The notes beneath the pieces were generated by a model. That model saw nothing but the letters and a program-made list of their open reading frames with translations. It searched no databases and had not been told where the DNA came from. From assembly GCF_001368915.1 (NCBI RefSeq), contig NZ_CSTE01000002.1, forward strand, positions 348,248-412,247: DNA of 64,000 nt, written 5' to 3'. Origin of the DNA: Haloferax massiliensis (lineage in GTDB: Archaea > Halobacteriota > Halobacteria > Halobacteriales > Haloferacaceae). The translations under genes were made by a program, and so were the position numbers. The stretch's first letter is position 1. Each line of letters begins with the position of its first letter. Below, piece by piece: positions 8,507 through 17,012 of this stretch.

Positions 8507-9190
8507 ATGGATTTCACCACGTGGGAACCCGTCTACGGGCGGATTCTCGATGACTTCGGCTTCGACCGAACCGGCGACGAGCGCGCCAGAGACGCGCTCG
8601 CGGACCTCGTGGAACCGTTCGACCGCGACCGACTGGACTGGGCGGGCGCGACCGTCGCCGTCTGCGGGGCGGCCCCGACGCTCGACGCCGAACTCGACCG
8701 GCTCGACGGCCCCGACGTGGACGTCGTCGTCGCCGCTTCCACCGCCGCCGACGCGGTTCGAGACGCCGGGTTCGACCTCGATTTGATGGTGACCGACCTC
8801 GACAAAAACCCCGAGACGGCGGTCGAACTGACCGAATCGGGCGTGCCCGTCGCGGCCCACGCCCACGGTGACAACCTCCCCGCGGTCCGCGAGTGGGTGC
8901 CGCGGTTCGATACCGACCACGTCCTCGGGACGACGCAGGCGGCCCCGGTCGGTCCCGTCGTCAACTGGGGCGGCTTCACCGACGGCGACCGGGCGGCCTT
9001 CACCGCCGACGAACTCGGGGCGGACCGGCTCGTCTTCGTCGGTTGGGACTTCGACGACCCGACCGTGGACGCCATGAAAGCGCAGAAACTCCGGTGGGCA
9101 GAACGACTGCTCAGGTGGCTCGAACGACGCCGCGGGGAGCGGTTTTCGGTGCTCGACGGGCGACGCGACGGCATCGACCCGCTCCCCTGA
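8507..9190 (+). CDS. mptE: 6-hydroxymethyl-7,8-dihydropterin pyrophosphokinase (MptE/DUF115)
   Basis: A 227-residue protein beginning MDFTTWEPVYGRILDDF. It carries the archaeal MptE/DUF115 signatures VVVAASTAADAV, LMVTDLDKNPE, HAHGDN and FVGWDFDD. MptE transfers pyrophosphate to 6-hydroxymethyl-dihydropterin, replacing bacterial FolK. Its product is the substrate of the dihydropteroate synthase encoded just upstream, so the two genes cover consecutive steps. The first ATG of the frame, at 8372, would add 45 unrelated residues. An AACTTATA box at about 8393 could drive a short leader. Confidence 0.85.
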   Translation: MDFTTWEPVYGRILDDFGFDRTGDERARDALADLVEPFDRDRLDWAGATVAVCGAAPTLDAELDRLDGPDVDVVVAASTAADAVRDAGFDLDLMVTDLDKNPETAVELTESGVPVAAHAHGDNLPAVREWVPRFDTDHVLGTTQAAPVGPVVNWGGFTDGDRAAFTADELGADRLVFVGWDFDDPTVDAMKAQKLRWAERLLRWLERRRGERFSVLDGRRDGIDPLP

Positions 9191-9238
9191 GAGCGCCCGC
9201 GCCAACGCGTCCCCGGCGAGCGGTGAGCGGTCGCCCGG

Positions 9239-10069
9239 CTACCTCGTGTTCTGCGGATGCACGCCGGCCCCCTCCTCGGACCCGGACTGCTCGCCCGCCG
9301 ACTGCTCGACGACGCCGTCGAACAGGGACGCGTCACAGCCGCGGCAGGTCGCCGAGACGCGCCGTTTCGTCCCACCGCGTTCGGCGCCCGCAACTCGCTT
9401 CGTCTCGACCGAAACCGCGCCGTCGCAGGTCGGGCAGGTCCGGAGACACAGCCGAAGCGCTCCGAGGACGCGGTTCCGGTCCGCCGTCGAGAGCCGCCAC
9501 CACTCGGGGTAGTACCGCCGGAACGTCGCGACCGCCGTGAGGTCGGCGACGAACGCGGCGCGAGAGGCCCACCGGCCCACGGTCCCGCGGTCGAGGCGCG
9601 CGAACAGCCCCCGCTCGTCCCACCCCAGTTCGATTCTGTCCGGATCGACGCCGAGGAGTCCTGCGAGCGCCTCGCGGTCGTGGTCCCGCCCCTCGGTGTC
9701 GAGCACGCGGGCGCGCCACTCTTCGGCGAACTGCGGCGACAAAGAGAGCGTGCCGTCCGCGTCGGCCGAAAAGACGCCCGCGCCGTGCAGGGCGGCCGCG
9801 AGGTCGACCCGGCCGTCGAGCGAGAGCGGCGGCGACGGTCGCGCCGACGGGAGTCGCGGGGGCGACGGCGGCGGCGACGAGAGTTCGGCGAGCGCGAAGC
9901 CGAAGACGACGACCGGCGGCAAGACGCCGAGGAACACGCCGTAGGGGACCCAGACAAGCCACCCGAGCGTGCCGCAGACGAGCGTCAAGAGGAAAAGCGG
10001 AAACACGAGCGGGGAACGGAGACGCGGCTGTCGGACCCCGGAGTCGGGAAGGAAGCGATGCCCGGACAT
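9239..10069 (-). CDS. Membrane protein with C-terminal zinc ribbon (paralogue of 17972-18886)
   Basis: A 276-residue protein. Two adjacent hydrophobic helices lie at about residues 18-62, followed by a Pro/Ser/Arg-rich linker. A conserved soluble domain has WxxRVLDTEG, LLGVDPDRIEL and RWASRAAFVADL. The C-terminal part has two Cys pairs (CPTCDGAV, then CRGC) typical of a zinc ribbon. The order and spacing of domain and ribbon closely match the gene at 17972-18886, so these are paralogues. I do not recognise a named family. Convergent with mptE. Confidence 0.7.
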   Translation of the reverse strand: MSGHRFLPDSGVRQPRLRSPLVFPLFLLTLVCGTLGWLVWVPYGVFLGVLPPVVVFGFALAELSSPPPSPPRLPSARPSPPLSLDGRVDLAAALHGAGVFSADADGTLSLSPQFAEEWRARVLDTEGRDHDREALAGLLGVDPDRIELGWDERGLFARLDRGTVGRWASRAAFVADLTAVATFRRYYPEWWRLSTADRNRVLGALRLCLRTCPTCDGAVSVETKRVAGAERGGTKRRVSATCRGCDASLFDGVVEQSAGEQSGSEEGAGVHPQNTR

Positions 10070-10393
10070 ACCAGAACCGTGGGTACGACGCCGTATAGGT
10101 ATGAACCGGGTACACCAGATAGCAAGAACGTAAACGTGCTCCGGTCCGGGAATTCGGTCGATAACATCACATTACCCGCGACAGTCGCGTCGCCGGGAGT
10201 GTCGGCTGTCGTACCACATTCATGCCAACGGGCGTCCGAAAACGAGCGACTGCCGCCGCGAGACGCGGTAGGAAGCCGTTTCCAGCGTCTCCGGGCGATT
10301 AAGCTCAGTCGAACGAGCCGGTCGAGCGGTTTTCCCGCCTGTCGGCGGCCGACTGCCGCTACATTGACATAGACGCCGTCCTGAGGCGCGGCT
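10070..10393. other. 324-bp divergent intergenic region
   Basis: This spacer lies between the minus-strand zinc-ribbon membrane protein and the plus-strand photolyase, so it should hold both promoters. A TATAGGTAT-like stretch lies near 10095, just upstream of the membrane gene. No clear palindrome, RNA gene or conserved reading frame is visible. Confidence 0.4.
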
Positions 10394-11848
10394 ATGCAAC
10401 TGCACTGGCACCGCCGGGACCTGCGCGTCGCGGACAACCGCGGCCTCGCCACGGCCGCGGAGGCGGGGCCCGTCGCCCCGCTTTTCGTCTTCGACCGGGA
10501 CGTGCTCGACCACGCCGGCGCGCCCCGCGTCAGGTACTTGCTCGACGCGCTCGCCGAACTCCGCGAGGCGTACCGAGAGCGCGGGAGCGACCTGCTCGTC
10601 GCCCGCGGCGACCCGCGGACGGTCGTGCCGGCGGTCGCGGCGGCGCTCGATGCGAAACGGACCGTGTGGGGCATCGACTACTCCGGACTGGCCCGCGAGC
10701 GCGACGCCGACGTGCGGCTCGCCCTCGACGACGCCGGCGTCGCCCGCGAACCGGTCCACGACGCCATCTTCCACCCGCCGGGGAGCATCACGACGAACGC
10801 GGGGGACACGTACTCCGTCTACACCTACTTCTGGAAGAAGTGGCGCGACCGCGACAAGCCCGAGCCGTACTCGGAACCGGAGGCCGGAGACCTCGCCGAC
10901 GCCGGAACGCTCGAATCCGCAGCCGAACGCCTCGCCGACGGAGACGCCGAGTTCGACATCGCCGTCGGCGACCTGCCGACCGTCTCGGACCTCGGCTTCG
11001 AGGAGCCGACGGCGGCGGTCCAGTCGGCGGGGACCGAGGCGGCCCGCGAGCGCCTGTCGGCGTTCTGCGCGGACGCCATCTACCGCTACGCCGACGACCG
11101 CGACTACCCGACGCGGGACGCCACGTCGCGGCTCTCGGCGGACCTCAAGTTCGGGACCATCGGCATCCGCGAGGTGTACGCGGCGACCGCGGCGGCCCGC
11201 GAGGGCGTCGGCGGCGAGCGAGACGAGTCGGTCGAGGAGTTCCAGTCGCAGTTGGCGTGGCGGGAATTCTACGCGCACGTCCTCCGAGAGCACCCGAACG
11301 TCGTCACGGAGAACTACAAGGAGTACGAGGAGGACATCGCGTGGCGCGACGACGCCGAAGAGCTCGCGGCGTGGAAGGCGGGCGAAACCGGCTATCCCAT
11401 CGTCGACGCCGGGATGCGACAGCTCCGCGAGGAGGCGCACATGCACAACCGCGTCCGGATGATCGTCGCGTCGTTCCTCACGAAGGACCTCCTGTGCGAC
11501 TGGCGACACGGCTACGCGCACTTCCGCGAGCACCTCGCGGACCACGACACCGCCAACGACAACGGCGGCTGGCAGTGGGCCGCCTCGACCGGGACCGACG
11601 CCCAGCCGTACTTCCGCATCTTCAACCCGATGACGCAGGGCGAGCGCTACGACCCCGACGGCGAGTACATCAAGCGGTACGTCCCCGAGCTATCGGACGT
11701 GACGGCCAACGCCATCCACGAGTGGCACGAACTGACCGACCTCGAACGCGAGCGCCTCGCGCCCGACTACCCGGCCCCGGTCGTGGACCACTCCGAGCGC
11801 CGCGAGCGGGCGATTTCGATGTTCGAGGCCGCCCGCGGCGACGACTGA
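10394..11848 (+). CDS. phr: Deoxyribodipyrimidine photolyase (DNA photolyase)
   Basis: A 484-residue protein. The N-terminal Rossmann domain begins MQLHWHRRDLRVADNRGL, which marks the photolyase/cryptochrome family. The C-terminal FAD domain has TSRLSADLKFGTIGIREV, QLAWREFYAHVL, YPIVDAGMRQL, HNRVRMIVASFL and DTANDNGGWQWAASTGTDAQPYFRIFNP. It repairs UV-induced pyrimidine dimers using blue light, an expected need for a haloarchaeon in sunlit brine. Length and motifs fit a functional class I CPD photolyase. It is followed after 84 bp by a DJ-1/PfpI gene. Confidence 0.92.
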   Translation: MQLHWHRRDLRVADNRGLATAAEAGPVAPLFVFDRDVLDHAGAPRVRYLLDALAELREAYRERGSDLLVARGDPRTVVPAVAAALDAKRTVWGIDYSGLARERDADVRLALDDAGVAREPVHDAIFHPPGSITTNAGDTYSVYTYFWKKWRDRDKPEPYSEPEAGDLADAGTLESAAERLADGDAEFDIAVGDLPTVSDLGFEEPTAAVQSAGTEAARERLSAFCADAIYRYADDRDYPTRDATSRLSADLKFGTIGIREVYAATAAAREGVGGERDESVEEFQSQLAWREFYAHVLREHPNVVTENYKEYEEDIAWRDDAEELAAWKAGETGYPIVDAGMRQLREEAHMHNRVRMIVASFLTKDLLCDWRHGYAHFREHLADHDTANDNGGWQWAASTGTDAQPYFRIFNPMTQGERYDPDGEYIKRYVPELSDVTANAIHEWHELTDLERERLAPDYPAPVVDHSERRERAISMFEAARGDD

Positions 11849-11932
11849 GCGTCGGCCGAATCAGTCCGCGTTTCTCCGCCCGCGGTCGCCGCGGCACGAA
11901 CGGCTTTCTCCTCGGGCACCGACTCCGGAAGC

Positions 11933-12538
11933 GTGCACGTCTCTATCATCCTCTACGACGGCTTCGACGAACTCGACGCCGTCGCGCCGTTCGAGGTGTT
12001 CCAGAACGCCGGCGCGGCCGGGGCCGACTGCGCGGCCGAACTCGTCGCGCTCGACGACCGCGAGTCCGTGACCGCGAACCACGGGATGCGCGTCGGCGTC
12101 GACGGCGTCCTCGACCCCGAGACCGACCGCCCGGACCTCCTCGTCGTCCCCGGCGGCGGCTGGAACTCCCGCGCCGAACAGAGCGCGTGGGCCGAAGCCG
12201 AGAAGGGCGAGATTCCCGACGCCATCGCCGCGCTCCACGAGGCCGGGACCACCGTTGCGGGCGTCTGTACCGGCGGGATGCTCCTCGCCCGCGCCGGCGT
12301 CCTCGACGGTCGCCCCGCGGTCACCCACGGCGGCGCGCTCGCCGACCTCCGAGAAACGGCCGCGGAAGTCGTCGAAGCGCGCGTCGTCGACGACGGCGAC
12401 GTGCTCACCGCGGGCGGCGTCACCTCCGGACTCGACCTCTCGTTACACGTCGTCGAGCGCGAGTTCGGGTCAGACATCGCCGACGCCGTCTCGACCGAAA
12501 TCGAGTACGAGCGCCGGACGGACCCGTTCGACGGCTGA
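11933..12538 (+). CDS. DJ-1/PfpI family protein
   Basis: A 201-residue protein starting at a GTG. It has the glutamine-amidotransferase-like fold, with the nucleophile elbow AGVCTGGMLLARAG (Cys near residue 109) and the partner segment VTHGGALADL. LVVPGGGWNSR near residue 64 is the family's glycine turn. Members act as isonitrile hydratases, glyoxalases or redox-protective chaperone-like proteins; the exact reaction is not readable. It sits between photolyase and superoxide dismutase, both stress genes, so a protective role is a reasonable inference. Confidence 0.82.
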   Translation: MHVSIILYDGFDELDAVAPFEVFQNAGAAGADCAAELVALDDRESVTANHGMRVGVDGVLDPETDRPDLLVVPGGGWNSRAEQSAWAEAEKGEIPDAIAALHEAGTTVAGVCTGGMLLARAGVLDGRPAVTHGGALADLRETAAEVVEARVVDDGDVLTAGGVTSGLDLSLHVVEREFGSDIADAVSTEIEYERRTDPFDG

Positions 12539-12630
12539 CACGCTCGCGCGAACCGGAGTTTCTCGAACGGGAGAAATCGACCGACAGCGGTCTCTATACC
12601 GTGGTTTGTGCTAGCATACCTCTCCTCAAG

Positions 12631-12667
12631 TTTTAACAGGATTCCGCCCCACCCGTGATACGGAGGT
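12631..12667 (+). promoter_or_regulatory. TATA-like box and Shine-Dalgarno site of sod
   Basis: TTTTAACA at 12631-12638 resembles a haloarchaeal TATA element. GGAGGT at 12662-12667 is a strong ribosome-binding site eight bases before the ATG at 12676. It decides the start against the in-frame codon at 12655. Confidence 0.5.
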
Positions 12668-12675
12668 TACACATT

Positions 12676-13428
12676 ATGAGCTACGAACTCGACCCGCTTC
12701 CGTACGAGTACGACGCCCTCGAACCGCACATCTCCGAGCAGGTGCTGACGTGGCATCACGACACCCACCACCAGGGCTACGTCAACGGCTGGAACGCGGC
12801 CGAGGAGACCCTCGCCGACAACCGCGAAGCAGGCGAGTTCGGCTCGTCCGCCGGCGCGCTCCGCAACGTCACGCACAACGGCTCCGGTCACATTCTGCAC
12901 GACCTGTTCTGGCAGAACATGTCGCCGGAAGGCGGCGACGAGCCCTCGGGCGCGCTCGCAGAGCGCATCGCGGAGGACTTCGGCTCCTACGAGGCGTGGA
13001 AGGGCGAATTCGAAGCGGCGGCCGGCGCGGCCGGCGGCTGGGCGCTCCTGGTGTACGACTCGTTCTCGAACCAGCTTCGGAACGTCGTCGTCGACAAGCA
13101 CGACCAGGGCGCGCTCTGGGGTAGTCACCCGATTCTCGCGCTGGACGTCTGGGGGCACTCGTACTACCACGACTACGGCCCGGCCGGCGGCTGGGCGCTC
13201 CTGGTGTACGACTCGTTCTCGAACCAGCTTCGGAACGTCGTCGTCGACAAGCACGACCAGGGCGCGCTCTGGGGTAGTCACCCGATTCTCGCGCTGGACG
13301 TCTGGGAGCACTCGTACTACCACGACTACGGCCCGGCCCGCGGCGACTTCGTGAGCGCGTTCTTCGAAGTCGTCGACTGGGACGAACCCGCCGCTCGCTA
13401 CGAGCAGGCCGTCGAACTCTTCGAGTAA
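12676..13428 (+). CDS. sod: Fe/Mn superoxide dismutase with internal 51-residue duplication
   Basis: A 250-residue Fe/Mn superoxide dismutase, about 50 residues longer than normal. N-terminal metal ligands are in WHHDTHH (about residue 27) and ILHDLFW. The C-terminal ligands Asp and His lie in the motif DVWEHSYYHDY. Residues 120-170 are repeated as 171-221, so the Asp/His ligand motif occurs twice. In the first copy the motif reads DVWGH, with the Glu that normally bridges subunits changed to Gly; the second copy is canonical. The frame stays open. Whether the enlarged protein folds is unknown. Start chosen by GGAGGT eight bases upstream. Confidence 0.9.
   Translation: MSYELDPLPYEYDALEPHISEQVLTWHHDTHHQGYVNGWNAAEETLADNREAGEFGSSAGALRNVTHNGSGHILHDLFWQNMSPEGGDEPSGALAERIAEDFGSYEAWKGEFEAAAGAAGGWALLVYDSFSNQLRNVVVDKHDQGALWGSHPILALDVWGHSYYHDYGPAGGWALLVYDSFSNQLRNVVVDKHDQGALWGSHPILALDVWEHSYYHDYGPARGDFVSAFFEVVDWDEPAARYEQAVELFE
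13033..13338 (+). repeat. 153-bp tandem duplication inside sod (2 copies)
   Basis: Copy 1 is 13033-13185 and copy 2 is 13186-13338. By eye they differ at one internal base (GGG versus GAG, Gly versus Glu) and at the border. The unit is 51 codons, so the frame is kept. The borders share CGGCC, with a near-match CGGCCGGCGGC/CGGCCCGCGGC. Confidence 0.92.
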
Positions 13429-13544
13429 ACCCGATACATCCCGACTTTTCTTTCGGACGCCACGCCGCCAGCGACGGCGCTATTCGCGTCGAATAGAGTG
13501 TTGAGAGCCGTCAGAGCCGTCTCTCTCGGATTGCGGTCCGCCGC

Positions 13545-13970
13545 TCAGAACTGTCCGTCGCGGGCGGTCGGGTCGGAGAACAGCTCTGTGCCGCCGAACT
13601 CCTCGTTCAGCGCGCAGACCCGGTCGTACAGCGCGGCGAAGTCGCGGCCGTCAGTTCCGCGGTCGAAGCTGGCGAGGACGCCGGTGGGGCGGTCACCGAC
13701 GAACGTCCGGAACTGCTCGAACGAGTCGAATCCGCGGACGGTGTAGCCGTAGTCCGCGTAGTACAGCGTCTCGTAGGTGTCTCTCGTGACGTAGCCGAAC
13801 CGCTCGTTGTCGATAAATCGGGAGACGTCGAGGCATTCGAGCGCATCGGACACGTCCGCCCTGAGATAGAGGTGTTCGTACCCGTGGTGGTCGAAGACCC
13901 AGAGGTCTCGGAGGTCGTCCCCGCCGAAGCTTCGGAAGGCCTCGACGAGTCGTGCGGCGGCGTCGCTCAT
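13545..13970 (-). CDS. Conserved haloarchaeal hypothetical protein
   Basis: A 141-residue soluble protein starting MSDAAARLVEAFRSFGGDDL. It contains FDHHGYEHLYLRADV, RFGYVTRDTYETLYYADYGYTVRGFD and FRTFVGDRPTGVLASFD, and is rich in Tyr and Phe. I know no function for it. The ATG at 13970 fits better than the upstream ATG at 14009, whose extra residues look non-conserved. It is convergent with sod and faces a diverging small plus-strand gene. Confidence 0.65.
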   Translation of the reverse strand: MSDAAARLVEAFRSFGGDDLRDLWVFDHHGYEHLYLRADVSDALECLDVSRFIDNERFGYVTRDTYETLYYADYGYTVRGFDSFEQFRTFVGDRPTGVLASFDRGTDGRDFAALYDRVCALNEEFGGTELFSDPTARDGQF

Positions 13971-14128
13971 CGTTTCGGGTCTCGCGGCACGGATGATAAG
14001 CCTACTCATGGGCCCGTGGAGGCTCGTGCGGGCGTCACGGGGGCGCTCACCGCCCGCAGTGCCGTCGTCTCCCCCGCGCGTCGCCCGCTGTCGTCGGGGT
14101 TTTGACCGTCGGCCGAGAAGCGTGCGGT

Positions 14129-14419
14129 ATGCCCAAGCCGAAAGACGAGTTCGACACCCTCTACGGGTATCTGCTGTACGAACCCGCCGACATCCTCGAC
14201 CCCGACTACATGTACACCGTCGGCGAAATCGCCCGCCTGATGCAGGGGCTGTCGCCGCAGGACGACCTCAGCGAGGAGACCGAAGACCGCATCGTCCAGT
14301 GGACGATTCCGTGGATCGTCGCCAATCAGGAGGACTTCGTCATCAACGACCCCCGGAGCGACGAACCGGGCTACTTCGGCCTCCACCCCGACGCCGTCCC
14401 CGAAGAAGACGAGGAGTAG
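14129..14419 (+). CDS. Small acidic conserved protein
   Basis: A 96-residue protein, MPKPKDEFDTLYGYLLYEPADIL at the N-terminus and EEDEE at the C-terminus. A helix-rich middle (YTVGEIARLMQGLSP) resembles a small helical domain but no DNA-binding motif is clear. It is followed 105 bp later by an SDR gene. No function can be assigned from sequence. Confidence 0.65.
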   Translation: MPKPKDEFDTLYGYLLYEPADILDPDYMYTVGEIARLMQGLSPQDDLSEETEDRIVQWTIPWIVANQEDFVINDPRSDEPGYFGLHPDAVPEEDEE

Positions 14420-14523
14420 CCGCCGCCACACACTCACCGCGCTGGTCGCCGTCCCCGACATTCTCCCGACGCGAGAGTCGCACAAACGGTTATCTGTCAG
14501 GTTGTTGTGTTCTCTATCGTACT

Positions 14524-15282
14524 ATGGCTCAGTTCGACACCGAAGTCGCGGTTGTAACAGGCGCTGGCTCTGGAATCGGTCGCGCGACGGCGGAGGCGTT
14601 CGCCGCGGAGGGCGCGCGCGTCGTCGTCTCCGACGTGAACGTCGAGGGCGGCGAGGAGACCGTCGCGCGCATCGAGGAGGCCGGCGGGACGGCGACGTTC
14701 GTCGAGACGGACGTGACGGACGGCGACGCCGTCGCCGCGATGGTCGAGACGGCGGTCTCGGAGTACGGGCGACTGGATTTCGCCTGCAACAACGCGGGCG
14801 TCGGCGGCGCGCAGAAACCGGCCGCCGACCTCTCGTTCGACGAGTGGCAACAAGTCATCGACGTGAACCTCAACGGCGTCTGGCGGTCGATGCGACACGA
14901 GATTCCCGCGATGCTCGACGGCGACGGAGGCGTCGTCGTCAACATGGCGTCGATTCTCGGAAAGGTCGGCTTCGCGAACGCGAGCCACTACGTCGCCGCG
15001 AAACACGGCGTCCTCGGGTTGACGAAGACCGCGGCCATCGAGTACGCCGAACAGGGCGTCCGCGTCAACGCGGTGTGTCCGGGGTTCGTTGACACGCCAC
15101 TACTCGGCGAGGGCGGCCTCGACGACCCCGAAGCCCGGAAGGGCATCGAGTCGCTCCACCCGATGAACCGCCTCGGCGACGTGGACGAAATCGCCTCCGC
15201 GGTCGTCTGGCTCTGTTCCGACGGCGCGTCGTTCACGACGGGCGAGGCGCTCACCGTCGACGGCGGCTACACGAGTCGGTAA
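14524..15282 (+). CDS. Short-chain dehydrogenase/reductase (SDR)
   Basis: A 252-residue classical SDR. The NAD(P)-binding motif TGAGSGIG is near residue 12 and NNAG near residue 89. Ser in NMASILGK and the catalytic YVAAKHG follow, and PGFVDTPLL sits in the substrate loop. It oxidises or reduces an alcohol/ketone with a pyridine nucleotide; the substrate is unknown. The Asp in VVVSDVNVEGG after the second strand suggests NAD preference. The following gene is convergent. Confidence 0.88.
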   Translation: MAQFDTEVAVVTGAGSGIGRATAEAFAAEGARVVVSDVNVEGGEETVARIEEAGGTATFVETDVTDGDAVAAMVETAVSEYGRLDFACNNAGVGGAQKPAADLSFDEWQQVIDVNLNGVWRSMRHEIPAMLDGDGGVVVNMASILGKVGFANASHYVAAKHGVLGLTKTAAIEYAEQGVRVNAVCPGFVDTPLLGEGGLDDPEARKGIESLHPMNRLGDVDEIASAVVWLCSDGASFTTGEALTVDGGYTSR

Positions 15283-15318
15283 GAGGCGTCGGGGCGTCGG
15301 TAACGTCGATACGGCGAC

Positions 15319-15897
15319 TCACCTCGTCCGCGCCGCGCGCGCCGCGAGTTCGAGGTCCTCGCTCGGGCGAGTCGTGACGCTCGGGCCGTGGCCGGTGTGG
15401 AGTTCGGTCAGGTCGTCGCCGACGACCTCGCGCAGGCGGTCGATGCTCTCGACGAGCGCGCCGCGGTCGCCCTCGGGGAGGTCGGTTCGGCCGAAGCCGC
15501 CGTCGGCGAAAACGAGGTCGCCCGCGAAGCAGACGCCCGACCCGCGGGAGAAAAAGCACAGGTGGTCGTCCTTGTGCCCCGGTGTGTGGACCGCCTCGAA
15601 CACGTCGTCGCCGATTTGGACGCGCTCGCCGTCGTCGATACGCTTATCGACGGCGAGGTTGCCGGTGTCGTAGCCCCACGTCTGTACGTCGAACGCCTCG
15701 CGGACGGCGTCCACGTTTCCGATGTGGTCGGGGTGCGTGTGGGTGAGGTACACCGCGTCGAGCGAGTCGGTGACCTCCCGGACCTTCGGCACCACGTCGA
15801 AGTTCGCGCCGGCGTCCACGAGCGCGGTGGTCTCGCCGTCGACGAGGAAAACATTGCTCGTGAAGGCCCGGATATCCCCTGCGAGGTTGCGAATCAT
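15319..15897 (-). CDS. MBL-fold metallo-hydrolase (glyoxalase II-like)
   Basis: A 192-residue metallo-beta-lactamase fold protein. The zinc motif THTHPDHIG is near residue 51 (HxHxDH), with further ligands in AVHTPGHKDDHL and CFAGDLVF, and LHTGHGP near the end. The arrangement matches hydroxyacylglutathione hydrolase-like enzymes, but the substrate is not determined. The start at 15897 is the first codon of recognisable sequence (MIRNLAGDIRAFTSN). It is divergent from thyA, with about 115 bp between the starts. Confidence 0.85.
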   Translation of the reverse strand: MIRNLAGDIRAFTSNVFLVDGETTALVDAGANFDVVPKVREVTDSLDAVYLTHTHPDHIGNVDAVREAFDVQTWGYDTGNLAVDKRIDDGERVQIGDDVFEAVHTPGHKDDHLCFFSRGSGVCFAGDLVFADGGFGRTDLPEGDRGALVESIDRLREVVGDDLTELHTGHGPSVTTRPSEDLELAARAARTR

Positions 15898-16013
15898 GGG
15901 CACAGGTACGAAAAGCGGGGTATTCGGTGTTGTGGGCGTCGCGGAAATCCGCGCTGATACGGGGAAGTTTAGTATGGTCCGACCACGACCAACAGCCAAT
16001 CAGGGCACCTCTC

Positions 16014-17012
16014 ATGCGCCAATATCTCGACCTCGTGACAGACGTTCTCGGCACCGGGCGACACAAACCCAATCGGACCGGAGTAGACACCATCTCGGGC
16101 TTCTCGAAGCACTACACCGTCGACCTACAGGAGGGTTTTCCGCTGCTCACGACCAAGGACCTCTCGGGCTTCCGCTGGAACTCGCTCATCCACGAACTGC
16201 TGTGGTACCTCTCGGGCGAAGAGCACATCCGCACCCTCCGCGAGGAGACGGGCATCTGGGACGCGTGGGCCGACGAGGAGGGCCACCTCGACACGGCCTA
16301 CGGTCGGTTCTGGCGGCGCTACCCGGTCCCCGAGGAAGAGCTTTCGGGCGAGGCGTGGCCCGACGACGACCACCGCTGGATGAACGACGAGGGGACGTTC
16401 GACCAGCTCGCGTACGTCCTCGACACGCTCGAAGAGAACCCGAACTCCCGACGGCTTGTCATCAACGCGTGGCACCCCGCGAACGCGGCCGTCTCGACGC
16501 TTCCGCCGTGTCACTACACGTTCGTCTTCAACGTGCAGGGCGACGAACTCAACCTCCACCTGACCCAGCGCTCCGGCGACATCGCGCTCGGCGTCCCGTT
16601 CAACCTCGCGGCGTACGCCATCCTCGCGCAGGTCGTCGCCCAGCGCGCCGGATTCGAACTCGGGTCGTTCGCCCACACCATCGTCGACGCCCACGTCTAC
16701 TGCGGCACGGGCGAGCGCGGCGCGTGGTACGGCGACCACCTCGACGAACTCCAGTCCCGCCTCGCCGACGTGGAGTCCCCCGAAGGGTACCTCGACGTGC
16801 GCGAGTGGCTCCTCGACGCGGCCCCCGAGGAGGCCGACGGCGAGGAGGACTACGACCACGTTCCCGGACTGCTCCTGCAGGCCTCGCGCGAACCCCGCGA
16901 GCGCCCCGCGCTCGACGTGGCCGACGTGCCGCTCGAAGAACTCTCGTTCGAGGACATCGTCCTCCGAGACTACGACCCGGCCGACGGGATTCGCTTCGCG
17001 GTGGCCGAATGA
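16014..17012 (+). CDS. thyA: Thymidylate synthase (ThyA)
   Basis: A 332-residue ThyA-type thymidylate synthase. Key motifs are RTGVDTISGF near the start, FRWNSLIHELLWYLSG, the catalytic Cys in LPPCHYTFVF, the substrate segment LTQRSGDIALGVPFNLAAYAIL and HVYCGTG. It converts dUMP to dTMP using methylene-tetrahydrofolate and yields dihydrofolate. It is about 65 residues longer than bacterial ThyA, with insertions common in haloarchaea. The dihydrofolate reductase gene overlaps its stop by four bases, pairing dTMP synthesis with folate recycling. The ATG follows upstream AT-rich DNA. Confidence 0.93.
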   Translation: MRQYLDLVTDVLGTGRHKPNRTGVDTISGFSKHYTVDLQEGFPLLTTKDLSGFRWNSLIHELLWYLSGEEHIRTLREETGIWDAWADEEGHLDTAYGRFWRRYPVPEEELSGEAWPDDDHRWMNDEGTFDQLAYVLDTLEENPNSRRLVINAWHPANAAVSTLPPCHYTFVFNVQGDELNLHLTQRSGDIALGVPFNLAAYAILAQVVAQRAGFELGSFAHTIVDAHVYCGTGERGAWYGDHLDELQSRLADVESPEGYLDVREWLLDAAPEEADGEEDYDHVPGLLLQASREPRERPALDVADVPLEELSFEDIVLRDYDPADGIRFAVAE

